Source: Nelumbo lutea
Taxonomy: Eukaryota; Streptophyta; Magnoliopsida; Proteales; Nelumbonaceae
Assembly (NCBI GenBank): GCA_022828595.1
Contig: JAKGHH010000002.1
Coordinates: forward strand, 42,254,222 to 42,318,221
Length of the DNA: 64,000 nt
Reading direction: 5' to 3'
The position numbers and the translations under genes are program-made. The notes under the pieces were generated by a model. It worked only from the letters and a program-made list of their open reading frames with translations. It searched no databases and was not told the DNA's origin. Positions 1-14,100 of this stretch are shown piece after piece; within the stretch, counting starts at the first letter, position 1; each line of letters begins with the position of its first letter.

Positions 1-405
1 TACTCAAATTCTAAGCTAGTTGTCCTGTCAACCGCTACTCTCAAAGTGGTTATTTTTAGGCTCTAACTTAATTTCTTGGAGTTCACAGTCTATAATTTCT
101 CAATCGAGCACCGAATTTGAATATCGCATCTTAGCTTTTAGGCTTTATGGCTGAAAATTCTGCTTGGAGAGCTTGGTGTTTCAACCAGTTCTACTCAAAT
201 GCTATTTAGGCTCGCTGTCCTGTCGACCGCTACTCTCAAAGTGGCTATTGTTATTGTTAGGCTCTAACTTAATTTTTTGGAGTTCTCATAAACAATATAT
301 AATTTCTCAATAGAGCACCGAATTTGAATGTAGCAGCTTAGCTTTTAGGTTTTATGGCTGGCAATGTGCTTGGAGAGCTTGGTGTTTCAACCAGTTCTAC
401 TCCAG
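1..405. repeat. Two-copy tandem repeat, about 200 bp unit
   Basis: Two diverged copies lie head to tail, about 1-191 and 192-405. Both contain CCGCTACTCTCAAAGTGG, a GAGCACCGAATTTGAAT segment and GAGCTTGGTGTTTCAACC in the same order and spacing. The first copy may start left of the window. I see no coding frame in it and no family I can name. Confidence 0.8.
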
Positions 406-689
406 TCATTTGATGTGACAACGTAGGGCCTTAATTTCTATCAATTAATCCAACTATTCACTCTTGTATCAATGTAGATATTCATTTTGTAAGAGAGAAG
501 ATTTCTTCTAAAGCCTTTGACGTGCAATACATCTTTTCTGATGCTTAGCTTGTAGACATCTAATACTAAATCTTTCTCCTATCCTTAATTCAAACTTCTC
601 CAATCCAAGCTCACTGTACTCCCCCGTTAAGCTTGAGGGACAGAGGGTGTAAACCATAAGAACCATTGAGAAACTTGCATGGTTAATGC

Positions 690-940
690 ACCAAGTTTCA
701 AAATATCAATATGCTTGATACGCCGGTAGGGGCACATTGGGCGAATCAATACTGCATTTTGTGCCTTTTTTTTTTTTTTTCTGCAACTGGTTCAAGGGGG
801 CCAGTTTAGGGATCCTTCACCCCCTGAACTGGTCAGACCCCTGATACACCCACTGTAGGGGCATATCGGAGGGGTCCCGGAACAATACGTATTGGTCGAT
901 AGGGGCCAATACATGTCAATACTTTGAACCTTGTAATGCA
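690..940. repeat. Dispersed GATACG-rich repeat, copy 1
   Basis: This stretch contains GATACGCCGGTAGGGGCAC near its left end and GGGGCATATCGG plus GGCCAATACATGTCAATACTTTGAACC near its right end, split here into their recognisable parts. Related wording recurs around 6640-6830 and 27205-27370, where the left edge reads GGTTCAAAGTACCGATACACC-like sequence. The left and right edges look loosely complementary, so a non-autonomous terminal-inverted-repeat element is possible. Boundaries are approximate. Confidence 0.4.
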
Positions 941-956
941 TTCCCATGAAATTGTT

Positions 957-2017
957 ATTCAATACTGTTAAAATTGTTGTAAAAGATGAATGCTCATCTA
1001 GATCCTATTATTCAACATTTTGTGAATCTTTTACCTTGTTTAGATTAGTCTGTGCAAATTGAAAGCCCATGTTTATTCTTCATTCCTTTTGGGAAAACCA
1101 TACTAATTCCTATGACTTGATTATAAACTACCGTTATATTTTAACTAAATGACTTAACCAAATTAAAACTGAACCAAACCGATTTAAATTCGGTTCGGTT
1201 CATTAAAATGACCTAACTGAAATGACGGTTAACTTCTATTTCCAAACCAAACAAAACCGGACCAACCCAACCGAAGTATATTCTTATTAGAAATTTCCGT
1301 TGCATCCACCATCAATTTGACATTTACTAAGAGGTCAACCCTGTATTTATACAATACTAAAAAAATAAAACAAAAGAATCTTGTATTTGTATAATTTGAT
1401 TAACTTCTTCAGTATGAATTAATTGTGGATTATTAACACTTTCGAAGACAACCCAATCGTAAAGAAATATTAAGGAATAATTTACCTCTTAACGGTTTAT
1501 AAACTTTTTTGACAGCTTGTACCATAGATTCGATTAACTTGTCATTATACAATTTCATTAAAAGTCAAGCAAAATTGATCCAGATAGGGACAATTGATGG
1601 CTACCAAAAGTAATTAAAGTCGAAAGACCATTTGAACAAACGAGATAAATAGTCCTTAATTGTAGACCCCTCTCTAAGCTACATACTAACGAACTCTGCA
1701 TCCGCTTTGGACGAACAAGAATACTTCTAGGATCAAGGGATGTCAGTAGCACATTTTTCTTAGATAAAACGAATATCACATCCTGAAGTCTTGTTTGGCC
1801 ATAAACATACTTCCCAATCAAATCAAACCAAAGAACTTAAAACGACTTTATGATTACTTCCTCTAAGAAAATTACAGTCAGCCCACCTAATTTCAATGTT
1901 GACGACTTTTCTTCAATGTCCATAGTAATAATCTAAGAAAGGAATAAAGGTCTAGGAGGATCTCTAGGAGATCTAGATGAGCATTCATCTTTTACAACAA
2001 TTTTAACAGTATTGAAT
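957..2017. mobile_element. Foldback element with perfect 48-bp inverted arms
   Basis: The 48 bases at 957-1004 are the exact reverse complement of 1970-2017; the arms begin ATTCAATACTGTT and are separated by 965 bases. A 12-bp direct repeat, AAATTGTTATTC, occurs at 949-960 and 2029-2040, close to both ends, and could be a target duplication, although the right copy is 11 bases away from the arm. The interior holds AACCGAACC-type AT-rich sequence (about 1150-1290) and a minus-strand frame at 1558-1821 that I do not recognise. The element lies just downstream of the APC4 stop codon and may have landed in its 3' UTR. Confidence 0.6.
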
Positions 2018-2195
2018 AATAGGATATTAAATTGTTATTCCTTAAGAATATATGGAAATGGAATCCCCACTCTACCACACACTAAGAATATGTACAAACT
2101 AGACTGGAATCGGTTTCAAGGTATAATTCTTGCACATGAAACAGTGTCATTGCAGGAATGTTACAAAATTTACCAGGTGCCTACAATATTTGGTG

Positions 2196-2290
2196 TCATT
2201 CCACATCTGAAACTTCATCTTCATTTTCTTCAAGAATATAGACAAGGGCACGCTTCCTTGCAGCAAAAACACAAGCAACTCCTCGAGAAG
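2196..2290 (-). CDS. APC4: APC4 last coding exon
   Basis: The exon follows acceptor TTTTTACAG and completes an Ala codon begun in the previous exon. It encodes [18 protein letters not shown] and an acidic tail ([11 protein letters not shown]), then stops at TGA 2196-2198. This tail is the characteristic end of plant APC4. The 3' UTR should run below 2196. I see no clear AATAAA signal before the foldback element that starts about 180 bases downstream. Confidence 0.93.
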
Positions 2291-5158
2291 CTGTAAAAAT
2301 ATATACTCCAAATTATAAAAGGAGAAAGAAAAATTAAAGTGCATTTAAACAAAACAATGTTATCAAAGTGTCAACCAGTCAAATCGACTAGTTAATTAGG
2401 GTCATACTGACTGCTTCACCATCGAGTTAGTCGAGACTCATGATGCAGTCACTCGACAATAATGCATTCACAAGGTTGACTAGTTAACTAGTGAGCAATC
2501 AATGGTGTCAAGCATATAGTTATTTTAAAATTTCATGTTTTCAAGTTTATATGTAATTATTTAAAACAGTACCATATATGCTTTATTTTGTACATTTATT
2601 CAATTATTATAGTTGCTTTAAGCATTTGTTATTAGATATGATTGGTTGTATGCTATATAAATAGAAGTAAAACGTATGAAAAAAAGAAAATGATAGAGGA
2701 ATTATTTCTTCTTCCAATCAGTGTACACTTGTATGGAGTTATCATAGATAAAGGGGGAACCAAATGTTCTCATATCATTCTTTATTTCTAAGCAAAGATT
2801 ATAAACTAAAATGTTCTAATATCATTCTTTTATTGCATATTTGTAGCATATATTAAGTTGTATATGACCTTGAATCAATGTCTTGCATTTATGATGTCTT
2901 TTTTTTGTTATTTCATTGCATCATGTAGAGAGACCAATGATTAGTCATTGCGTGACCACATTAAAACTTGTTTTCTAGAAAACCAAAAAATTAATAAAGG
3001 AATGATAATCTGAAGTAAGAATGGTAGAAAATTAGAAACATGAAGAAAGGAAGAAGACAAATTGGAGTGGGTGACTCCCTTAGAGCTGAGATCTTTGCAG
3101 TTATGGAAGGAGTACAGAAAGCTAAGGAGTTGAACATCAAGAAACTCTTAATTGAAGGGGATTCAGAGGTGGTGATAGGGTGGCTGATTAAAGATCACAA
3201 TGGCTTATGGAAGTACAATAATGAGAGGAGGAAATTCAAGTGGCTGGTGCAGGAGATGGAAGTTAAGATAATTTGGGTTAAAAGATTGGCTAATTCCCTA
3301 GCAGACAGTTTAGCTAAACAAGGGGCAGAAAGGGATTCACTTTTTTGGACTAAGCTGTAACTATAGTGTATTTTCTTTACTTTTTTCTTTTCTTGAGGTT
3401 CTTTGTTGCTCTTGGAAGATAAGCGTGTTTGTCTTCCTATTGTAAATCTTCTTTTGATGAGTTAATGAAAGTGTTACTGATCAGAAAAAAAAAAGAATAG
3501 AAGAAAAAAAAAGTCTAGTTGCCACCCCTATTAACAAATAAACAGGTACAATGACTCAAATGTAAAAGGTTGACTACAACAGCCCCCTTCCCAACCTCAA
3601 ATCAAAATCATCACCCAATGTAAAAGGAAAAATAATGATACTCATGAAAAAAAAGTTTAGAAACTTACCACTAACAGCTAATGGAACAGTTACAAGGTGA
3701 GGGATATATCGGATTTTTCCATTCTCCATAAGCAAGTTCACAACATAATCCTAGAAGTAACAAAATCGTATTAGCAATGATCTGTGCGCATATATAAATG
3801 GTTTGAAATCTATGATGAAAACTGAATAGCAAAAGGTTAGTACATTTATAAATGGTTTGAGGTTGCCGATATAAGATCAAATCAGCCTACATTGCTCGTA
3901 TAAGGTAAAGAATGCATATTAGTTATAGCTTTGAAGGTTGAAGCTCAAGTGAGTCAGAGCCCAGGGCCGAAACTAAGTTCTATCCAGGGTACATCTTCAT
4001 TGATAGGTTGAAGTGTTGGGGCCAGTAAGCGCTGTGTAATTAACCAAACAAAGAGCAACCAAGGACAGCCTAATATTAGATGTTTGTGGTATTGAGTTGG
4101 GACATCGTTCCAGTGAATGTCCTAAGTGAATGACTGAAAGGCTAACACAGTTGGTTGACGAAGTTATTGATGAGCAGCAAGATGACATTGGCCATGTTGA
4201 GAAGGACAACCAACTGAAACCATTGAAGCTAATGCCTTAGAGGAAGAAAACATGGAAGGAGAAAGTACGTAGAAACAAGAGAGCATAGAGAACAGTTAGA
4301 GAAAGAGAGAAAGAAATCTGAAAGAAGAAAGGATAATGAGGTCTGCAGCTTGTTTCTGTTATTTAATTATTCCAAACTTTCGAGGAAAAGGACATAATAT
4401 CCCTTACACCTCAATATATACATATATTTATCAACACTCCTCAAGATGAGCATAGTTATTTAACATAACCAACTTGCTTAATTTACAATCCAGAATAAAC
4501 TTTGGAACACCATTGGTCAAATCAGGTCAAATGGCAGGAAAACTTTCCCAAACTGTTTAGACCAAGTGAGATCAGTTATCTATCTTATATCTTAGTCTTC
4601 ATCTCTCCCCTATTTTCTCCTCGGTTCTTCTCTTTCTCTTTGTCATAACCCTGACTGTTTAGATATCTTAAGTGCTGTTTGGCAAGTCTTTTTAGAAAGA
4701 TCTTCTAGCAACCCAGATGGCCAAAATACATCTTGAGCTTTTGGGGTCTTGTCTTTAAAGACAAAGACAGTTTGGTAAGCAGTTCGGTCTACCAGGCTTT
4801 TAAAAATGCATTTAGAGGCTATATATCACAAGAAAGCTTCATTTGAAGCTTCCCACAATTCGGCAATTTTGGTCTTTTTGGGTCTTTCCACGCACAGATC
4901 TTCTCATCTTTCCAGCTTTTGGTTACCAATTTTTAGTCTTTCGAGCTTGCCAAAGCCCAGAAGACCACATAGAAAGATTTGCCAAACATAGGGGTGGATT
5001 CGAGCTGAGCCAAGCCGAATAGTGCCAGGCTCGAGCTTGAGCTCGAGCTCGGCTCCGCTCCGCTCGTTTTATATTTTATAAAAATAAAAATCATATATAA
5101 TTTTTTATTTTATATTTAAAATATTAAGAATTATAATAATTAATAATTATAATATTTT

Positions 5159-5194
<36 letters not shown>

Positions 5195-8100
5195 GAGTCG
5201 GCTCACGAGCCTCACGAGTCGAGCTCTAATAGGCTCGAGCTCGGCTCGTTTAATAATCGAGCCACTGTATTGGGCTCGAGCTCGAGCTCGATTCTCGACT
5301 CCTTGCCACCCCTAGCCAAACGCCACCTTAATGAATAAGTGAAAATCCTAAGAATAGTTGTAGGTGGCAATTTTTTGTTTTCTGTTCATTCTTCCCTCCT
5401 GTTATCTCATATGTTTATTTAGGCAAGTTCAGACAAGGCAAAGGGCTGGTCATATCTTAGATTTTAAACAGTACAGAACTACAATAGCAGTTTATGAACA
5501 TCTTATCTATAAAAACATATGAGGAATTAGAAGTACAAAAAGCCTAACAAAAGTATTGTTCAAAGTAAAAATAATTCAAAAAACCTAATGCACTGAAGGA
5601 GAACAAAACAGTGGAGGAAGTACCTTCAATTCGTGCAGTGCCCACTTGTGTGAATTACTTGGTCTTGAAACAGACAGAAATGGAAGGTCACATGCTTGTA
5701 CAATCATCATTCGAGCATTTTCAGGGCTATCAGATGTGCTTATTCTTTCATTTAATAACAGAACAATTTGACTTTCCTGTTCCAATGCATAGAAACTATA
5801 AGGGTTGACATATAGAGAAAGTATACAAAACATATATGAGGTATGGAGATCATTACTTTATAAAGCGATAGATCAACACATTCATATTCATCAGGAACAC
5901 ATAACAGTACTGCCTCCAAAGAAGTACAACTCTTCCCAGAATCAGTTGAGCCATGCATAAAACCCCTTGCTATGCCTATACAATTATGCATGTTTGAGAA
6001 AGATTCATCAGGTATTCTAAAACAAATATAGTCCATCAATCTTTGTTGCAATGTCTGACAAGATGAACCAGCAGTGCAGATGTCCTGGCAAAAAAACAAA
6101 ACTATCAGAATTTGTAGTCCACAACAATGGCTCAGTCATAATCTAGAATGACAGAATAAATTAAAGCTAAAAAACAAGTTTATGAGTAGCGAGTGCAATT
6201 GTAAACGCTGTGTTATGATTACAAGTGAACCCGGCTTGCAATTTCAAGATTGATGGATATTGCTATGCAGAGTTGGGGGAAGTTCAGGGATATTTTGCTA
6301 ATTTCACTAAGATATTTGAGAAATCTGAAGAAATCAGGGAAATTTACAAAAGAAATACAAAAATTTCTCATAAAACTTCATAAATTGTTAAAAAAAGTAT
6401 AATTTTACATTTAAGACTTCAAAAACCATAGCAAATAACTGTGTATATCGAATAAGACAAGCTTAAGAGACCTAAATGAGTATCTCACCACCTTTAGTTT
6501 CACTTCTATATGTATGTCATTCAATTATCATTTGGCTTGCCTTTTTTGTTGCTATATGTTTCAATCATATTGAGAACTTTCTCTTTTGTAGTTTTTTATT
6601 ATTTTGTCGAACTATGGTGAGTTAGTATCTGAATCATATTCAAAACAGTAAGCTGATCGTCCAACCATAAAATCCCTATAGAATTGAGTCAGGACATCTC
6701 TAGGAGGGGAATTAACCTCTAAAACTGGCCAGATGCCCTGATTGCCTGTATTTACTGTATGGGGGACCAAAAGATACGATACAACCGATAAGGGATGTAT
6801 CATATCAATAGTTCAATACTTTGATCTATGTTTTAGAGAAAGCTATTGATGATTTAACAAAATATCAGAAAGTTTTGATGATATTCTAAAACTTTAAATC
6901 TAAGATGTGTAATTTATTTGTGAAATTCAAAATTTAACTAATATATTGGAGAAATGAGGGAAAAGAAAGATTCTTGGAATATTTTTATCACCCTTTGGTA
7001 AAATGGGGAGATTTCACCAAATCTTACCAATATAGCAAGTTGTGATTGTAAAACAAGGACTTATCAAAGTGAAACAAGGAAGAAGTTTGAGTTGTATGAG
7101 ACTACTTCCAAGTAGACTGACTATTTGATTTAGAGTCCATGAAGCTGCCCAATGAGCAGCAGGCAAGAGCACTTCCAAGAACAATCTAATGGAGGATAGG
7201 AGGTTTTAGTATTTAGGGAAGACGAAAGAGACCTTTCATCATGTCTTATCTGTTTAGGAAGGTGATTCTGGTCAAAACGTGATGAGTCTCTTTAACCCAA
7301 ATTTCCTAAGTGGTAAGTCTCTTTAGCCCTTAGGGTGCTTGCCAGGTGGCTTTTTTGGATTGTCACTATTTTCTCTATGTTCTGGTTATTCCTTAAGGTC
7401 ATTATAATCCATGTTCCACTTATCTTTAATAAACTGTTTTCCCATAGGCTATCAAAAGGGAACAAAAAGAGTTATGAATCATCTACAGAAGAAATGCCAC
7501 TCATGAACCAACAATTCAAAACCTGTTGGATGTAGGAAAGGCAGCAACTTCATATTTCATTCTACCCTGCCCAACAAGGGGCCATGATACAAGATATACA
7601 CACAACAGGTTAATGCTACACGGTACCCAAATTGCAAAGGTAAATATTTTGAACCACTTGTAGGGAAAATTTAATGTGAGTTCAGGAGTATAGGGAGGGA
7701 GGCGTGTTCATTGGGTCCAATCAAATTTATAGGTATCTAAGACTATAATGCATAAAAGAAAATGTATTTCAGAAAAAGGAAAATTAAAGTAATCTGTGTT
7801 GTAAGACTCAAATCTGAAAAGACAGTTGGCTTGCAACCCAGTCCATAAAAGCAGCATTTTACATAACTAGTTTCCCAAGCTGTTGACTTGGTAGTCTTCA
7901 TTAATAACCTCCTCCTTGCTAGCATTATCTCTCTTCTACATGTGTCTTCTGAACTCCAACTTGCCAACTTTTTGATGAAGGCTATGACTCGAGCCTGACA
8001 CATTTCTTATGGACAACTTGATGCCAATTCCCAGGCTTTAGTTTGAGGGGAAGTGTAGAGATGAAGAGAGATAGAGGGTTATTTTTTGTCTTTTTATACT

Positions 8101-11100
8101 TTGTACATTAGATTCTTTCTTATTCTTTTGCACACTATTTGTATATTGAGGACAGGATGATCCTTTCACTATTATAATATAAATTCTATTTCCTGGGTGT
8201 CAACTGTCACTTTAGACACACCTCAACATTTGCTGTCTTCTTTTCTTAGTCTCACGATCTGACTGTGACAGAAACGTAACATTTTATAAACATCACACCT
8301 AGAGAGAAGATGGCATCACACCTAGGGAGAAATATAACATTACTCCATGGGTGGCAATCCAACTTTACAGAAACATTATGAACCCTCTATAGACACTCAA
8401 ACTCATGCACAACACAAAAATTAATTTTTCACAGAAGACAAATGATAAGAATGTTCAAAGAAGACTAAAACTAGAAATCAAATCTTCACACAGAAAGCAC
8501 AAGTTAAGAATTAAGAAATGCATGTAAAATAACAATACCTTATAATATGATATTGATGTAGGCATCTGTAACAAAGAAGACGCTGCTGAAGATGAAACTG
8601 GAAACAGGGGCAGGATGTTTTTGCAATGTATTTTTTTAGAAATTGTAGTAAAAGGCATAAGGAAAGCCTCCTTGAAGCTGAAGTTGAAAAGTAAAGAAAT
8701 GACAGTCAGAACACCTCCAAGGATATATAATACAAGGAAATGTTTCTCTAGTAGAAGGTTATTTATCATAACAATTTCCACTAGGGAAACAGGATAACAG
8801 GAATTTATTATATAAGGTTTAGTGGCAGTTCAAAATTTACAACATGTGCTTTATTGGTAGCTGAAATGATATATTTATTGACATATTTCCTGGCTGAAGA
8901 TAACCATGTGGACAGAAGTGTGGCCTCTCTCATCTTTTTACATAGATTACGGATGCTACACATGATCCTTTGGTCAGGATTGCATTGCTGATTTGGTTTT
9001 TTAGATTAAAGGATATTATAAATTATACTTTCTTTTATAGAACGAAAGTAATACAAACTTCTTTCATTGGACTAAATAAAATAAGATGGTATTCTATAAA
9101 AGCTTTTGAACCAAGTTTTCGATCTCCTTAAGATCTAGTACATGCACTCAAAAATCAATATCCTTCATATGACATTGAAACTATCCCGGGGAAGTGTTTA
9201 AGAAGATCTACATCTTTTATTTCAAATTCATTACTAGAAATTGGTCTTCCTTTCTAATAATGCTATAAAGTATTTGAAGAGTAGTCTCTCTCTTCTTTTA
9301 GAGAGGAAAAGGACAATCTATTAGAGCGCATACCCCTCAATCAAATGGGGGTACTTAAGAGGAATAATTGCAATGTAATAGAAGTTATAAGGGCATTAAT
9401 CTTCAGAGATCTAATCTGCCTCTTAGATTTTAGTGTGATGCGATGAAGAAAACAGCCTCCATCATCTCTTGCTTCCTGATCCATCTCCGCTTTTTTCTTC
9501 CATTGTGAATGTTTGGTTGTGTATGTTTTATGCATGATCAAAGACTTGATTGGTTTAAATCGAATACCAATGTTGTAAAAGGGATTATCTAAGATCTTCC
9601 TCCATCCAAAAGGGTGACAATTGTTCTGATCATGTTAAAAAACATTTGATTACTAAAATGTCATTTTCTTTGAGTCCACCCCATTTATTCTCATTTGCCT
9701 ACTTTTAGGAGTAGTTATGGAGTCTACTTTGTCTCCTCCAATCATTGTTATTCTCGTATATGTTACTGCTACCACTAGAGTGCCAAATAAGAAGTTATAG
9801 GTATACTCTCATTGATTGATAGTAACTGCCAATGTTGATCTATCATAGTCAAAGCAAACGGAGGGTTGACACATTCTCCTATTCGTTCTACTTTAGTTGT
9901 TCCTGATGATTGAGTTGTTCATAAGAGTAAACATCAAGGGTTGACACATTTGACCTGAAAGGTTGAATTGTTGACCTGCCACCAGACAAGAAAACAATTC
10001 CATTTTCATCATCAATAAAAATAATACTTCCCTAACAGACTTATTTTTCTTTCATATAATTAATATAAAATATTAGACATTTGACAATGTTTTTTATAAA
10101 ATTTATGTATTCTTTGTCATTCTTTTGTAAAATATTAGATATTTGACAAAAACCAAAAATCAATATTTCTAAAATCATAAAACCGAACTGAACTGAAAAC
10201 CAAAATAACCAAACCAAATTGGCTTATTCGGTTTGGTTTGTTCGGTTTTTGGTTTGATAACTGAATTTGAAGGCCCTACTCAAAGGATCAAATAGTTGAC
10301 CTGCTGCCAAATAAGAAAATAATTTCATTTTTGGATAAGCATAAAATTTTATATTTCATTTCCAACATAAAAAAAACAATTATTATTTATGACACTTATT
10401 TTTCCTTAATATGATTAATATAAAAATGTTAGATATGTGCCCAATTTCTTCTTCATTTTTTTGTAATTTTTGTATTTATTTCTATTTTAAAAGTTTTATT
10501 GTTTAAAACCATGACATCATGGGTTGACCATTTTGACCCAGATGGTTGAATTGCTTATTTGTCATTAGGATGGAAGAAATGCTCCCTTTTTAGGTCAGTT
10601 TTTGAAAAGCATGGGTTAAATATAGGATTCAATGAGAGAGAATGGAAGTTTTTTATTTCCGATAATTGAAGAGGAATTTTATTAAGAAAATATGAGAACT
10701 GTTACAAGTGTCCCAATGAGAGAGAATGGAAGTTAGTACCTTTAATATAAAACTTAATGGAGGAATTGAATGAGGTGAATAAATTTTTCCATCACAATTA
10801 AAGAGTGACCAAATTCAAAAAATAAGGGGTAATTTAGTCAAGAATAGTGTTCAATAAAAAATAATTCAAATTAATACCTTAAATATAAGGTTTAATGAGA
10901 GGAAATCAAATCAGGTGAAAAGTAGTGTTGTAAATTACATTTTCTGCCCTCACAATTAGAGAGGGACCAAATTTCAAAATAAGGATATCCCAATCAAACA
11001 AAAGTTTCACACTGTCATTAGTACATCTAATGGTAGTATGGATATAGATTTGAAGTGTATAGCTCATGCATCTAAAGCGCATGCCTCAAAGTCTTCCGTG

Positions 11101-14100
11101 CCTCCAGCTTACACCTTAGGGCATTTTGAGTGTGCCTCTAGATGTACACCTCAAATGCCATTTAAATTATTGCCACTAAATACCCCCCTACCCCACCTAG
11201 GAACAACAAAAGAAAATGAACTTATTCAAGAATACTTGTTAAATCACATGACATTATTGTCAATTATCAAAAAAAAAAAATACTGTCATAATACATAAGA
11301 GAAGGATCCAAAGAAAAGAGTTACCTTTGCTCCATCTGCTCAAATTCCTTAGCTAAAGTTCTCTGCAAGTATCTAGTATCTGAAAACCCACCAAACTTGA
11401 CTAACTCATTGACTCTTTGCATTGTTTCCCTGTAACATAGCATAAGTATCGTTTCAATTAACAGGAGTAGATATACTCATACAAAGCACATCCACAACCA
11501 GAAAGATGATAATAAAGGACAATTCAAGAGAGTAGCATATATTAATACGATTATTACCTATTAATTATGAATGGAAAAAAGCAAAACGAAATTAAACAAA
11601 AAATGAAATAAAGAAGAGACATGAAAATATGGAGATTCAAAGAATCGCAATCTTTGCAGTATATTTAGTCAGAGAAGCTACTCTACACAGTTCATATTGA
11701 ATTCATTATTGATATGCCCTTTGCTGGCTTGCATCCTCAGACTGCAAACAAGAATTACAGTGGACCTATGCATAACCTTTCCCAGAATTGGAAGGTGAAG
11801 GAAAGGATAACTTTATCTCCTCCTATATTGCTTCTCACCAAAAAGTCAAAATATTAGACCTCCATTTCAAGAAGTTGAGTATCTATGTCTAATTATAGAT
11901 CCAAACATTTTTTCTAGTTGAATGGAACTACCACATACATCCCTGACAGCAGTGGAGCATGCACCTTCCAGGATTATAATATCATAATTCTTTCAAAAAC
12001 CAAACGAGCCCTAGGTAAAACCTATAAAGGGCCCCTGTAAGGTAGTTGTTGGCAAATTAAGAAAGATAGGATTTGCGGCAAATTAAGAAATATATGATTT
12101 GATTGATTAAGAGATTTGAATAAATTTAGGAAAGATTAGATTTGAATAAATTTAGGAAAGTCATATCCTAGGATTAAGGGAAAGATTTAGTCAATCCCTG
12201 ACTGAGAGAGATTCAAGGGGTTTGTCTTTCCTATCTTTTTTTATTTAAGTTGTATGCTCAATATGTTTTATGATCAACAAAGAAAATTTTCCTCTTCTCT
12301 CCCTCTATATTTCGCAACATGGTATCAGAGCTCTAGGGTTCGATCATGAATTTTAAGGCCGCCATGGTTGGCTCTGATTCAACATCTTCGGATGCTACCA
12401 ATGGTGTGACGTCTTCGGAGGGAGGTATTCAGTCAGCGGCTATTTCTCTTTCTAAGAATTCTCTTCAAATTACCATGCACAAATTGAATGGAAAAAATTA
12501 TTTTGAGTGGTCTCAGTCCGTGCGGTTGGTGATCGACGACAAAGGGAAACTCGGCTATTTGAATGGCGAAGCGAAACCGCCAGCCACCAATGATCCAAAG
12601 TACAAGCAATGGCGTTTTGAAAATTCGATGGTTATCGTCTGGTTGATAAACTCTATGGATCCGGTGGTTGGAAAACCATTCATGTTCTTGCCGATGGCTC
12701 GCGATGTGTGGGAAGCTGTTAGGGAAACCTATTCAAATTTGGACAATCATTCACAACTGTTCGAACTGAATAACCAAACGTGGAAGATGCAGCAAGGTGA
12801 ACGTGAAGTAACAACTTATTATAATGAGATGATGGCTGTTTGGCAGGAGTTGGATTTATTTGAAGAAGAAGAATGGGAAAGTCCGAATGACAGTGCTCGG
12901 TATAAAAAGAAGATAGAAAGAGGCCGGGTTTTTTTCTTCTTGGATGGTTTGAACAAAGAACTCGATGAGGCTCGGGGACATATCTTAGGGCGAAAGCCCT
13001 TGCCTACTATAAGAGGTTTTTTCAAAAGTGCGTAGAGAAGAAGCACAACAACAAGTGATGTTGAAGAGTGTTAGTGAAACAAAAATAGAGAATTAAGGGT
13101 CTGCTCTTGTGGCACGAGGTGCAGACTTAGACGGAGATAAACGAGGAGGAAAGCAGAGGCCTTGGTTTGATCATTGTAGAAAGTCATGGCATACTAGGGA
13201 AACCTGCTGGAAGCTGCACGGGAAACTGGCGGGTTGGAAGAAAAAATCAGGCAGTGACAACAAGTCAGGGGGAGATGTCCGCGCACTTCAAGTAAGCAAC
13301 TCGGATTCCGGGGCAGCAATCATCCTCAGAGTCTCTTCCTTTCACAAAGGAACAAATAGAGCACTTATATAAAATGTTTCAATCTCAATCGTTAAGAAAT
13401 TCTAACCCATCCTGTTTTCTAGCTCAGTCAGGTAATTTTTTCATTGCGCATTGCTTGTACCAAATCTAATGGCTCATGGGTATTAGATTCAAGTGCCACC
13501 GATCATATGACCAGCACTTCGCAATTCTTTTCTTCATACCTATGCAGGGAATCAAAAGGTTAAGATTGCAGATGGTTCCTTTGCTACTATTGTTGGGAAA
13601 GGAACTATATCTATTTCTCCTTCTCTAAACCTCAAAGATGTTCTGCATGTTCCTAACCTATCATACAATCTCTTATCTGTCAGCAAACTAACCCTTGATC
13701 ATAATTGTCGAGCTAATTTTTGGTCTTCTGGTTGTGAATTTCAGGATTTAACCTTGGGGAAAATGATTGGGGGTGCTAAACAGGATGGTGGTCTCTACCT
13801 CTTTAATAAAGGATTGACCTTTGGAAGGCAAGACCGACAGACTTGTTTCATTTCTATCTCTGTTTCTAGTGACAATGAAGTTTTGTTATGGCATTATCGA
13901 TTAGGACATCCTAGCTTTCAATATTTAAAGCATATATTTCCCAAGTTATTCATGAATAAAATCATTCAGTTTTCAAGTGTGAATCTTGTGAATTAGCAAA
14001 ACATCATCGTGTTGTTTTTCAGTCTCAACCATTTAAAAAATCAAAACCATTTACCATGATTCACAGTGATGTTTGGGGTCCTTCTAGAGTAACAACTCTT

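Noticed and set aside
1558..1821. Minus-strand frame of 87 codons inside the foldback element
   Set aside because: No recognisable motif, AT-rich surroundings and no splice context; kept only as part of the element description.
2012..2296. Plus-strand frame of 94 codons
   Set aside because: It overlaps the last APC4 exon on the other strand and resembles no protein; the minus-strand reading is clearly the gene.
11038..11298. Plus-strand frame of 86 codons
   Set aside because: It lies in intron sequence next to APC4 exon 4, has low-complexity ends and no recognisable domain.
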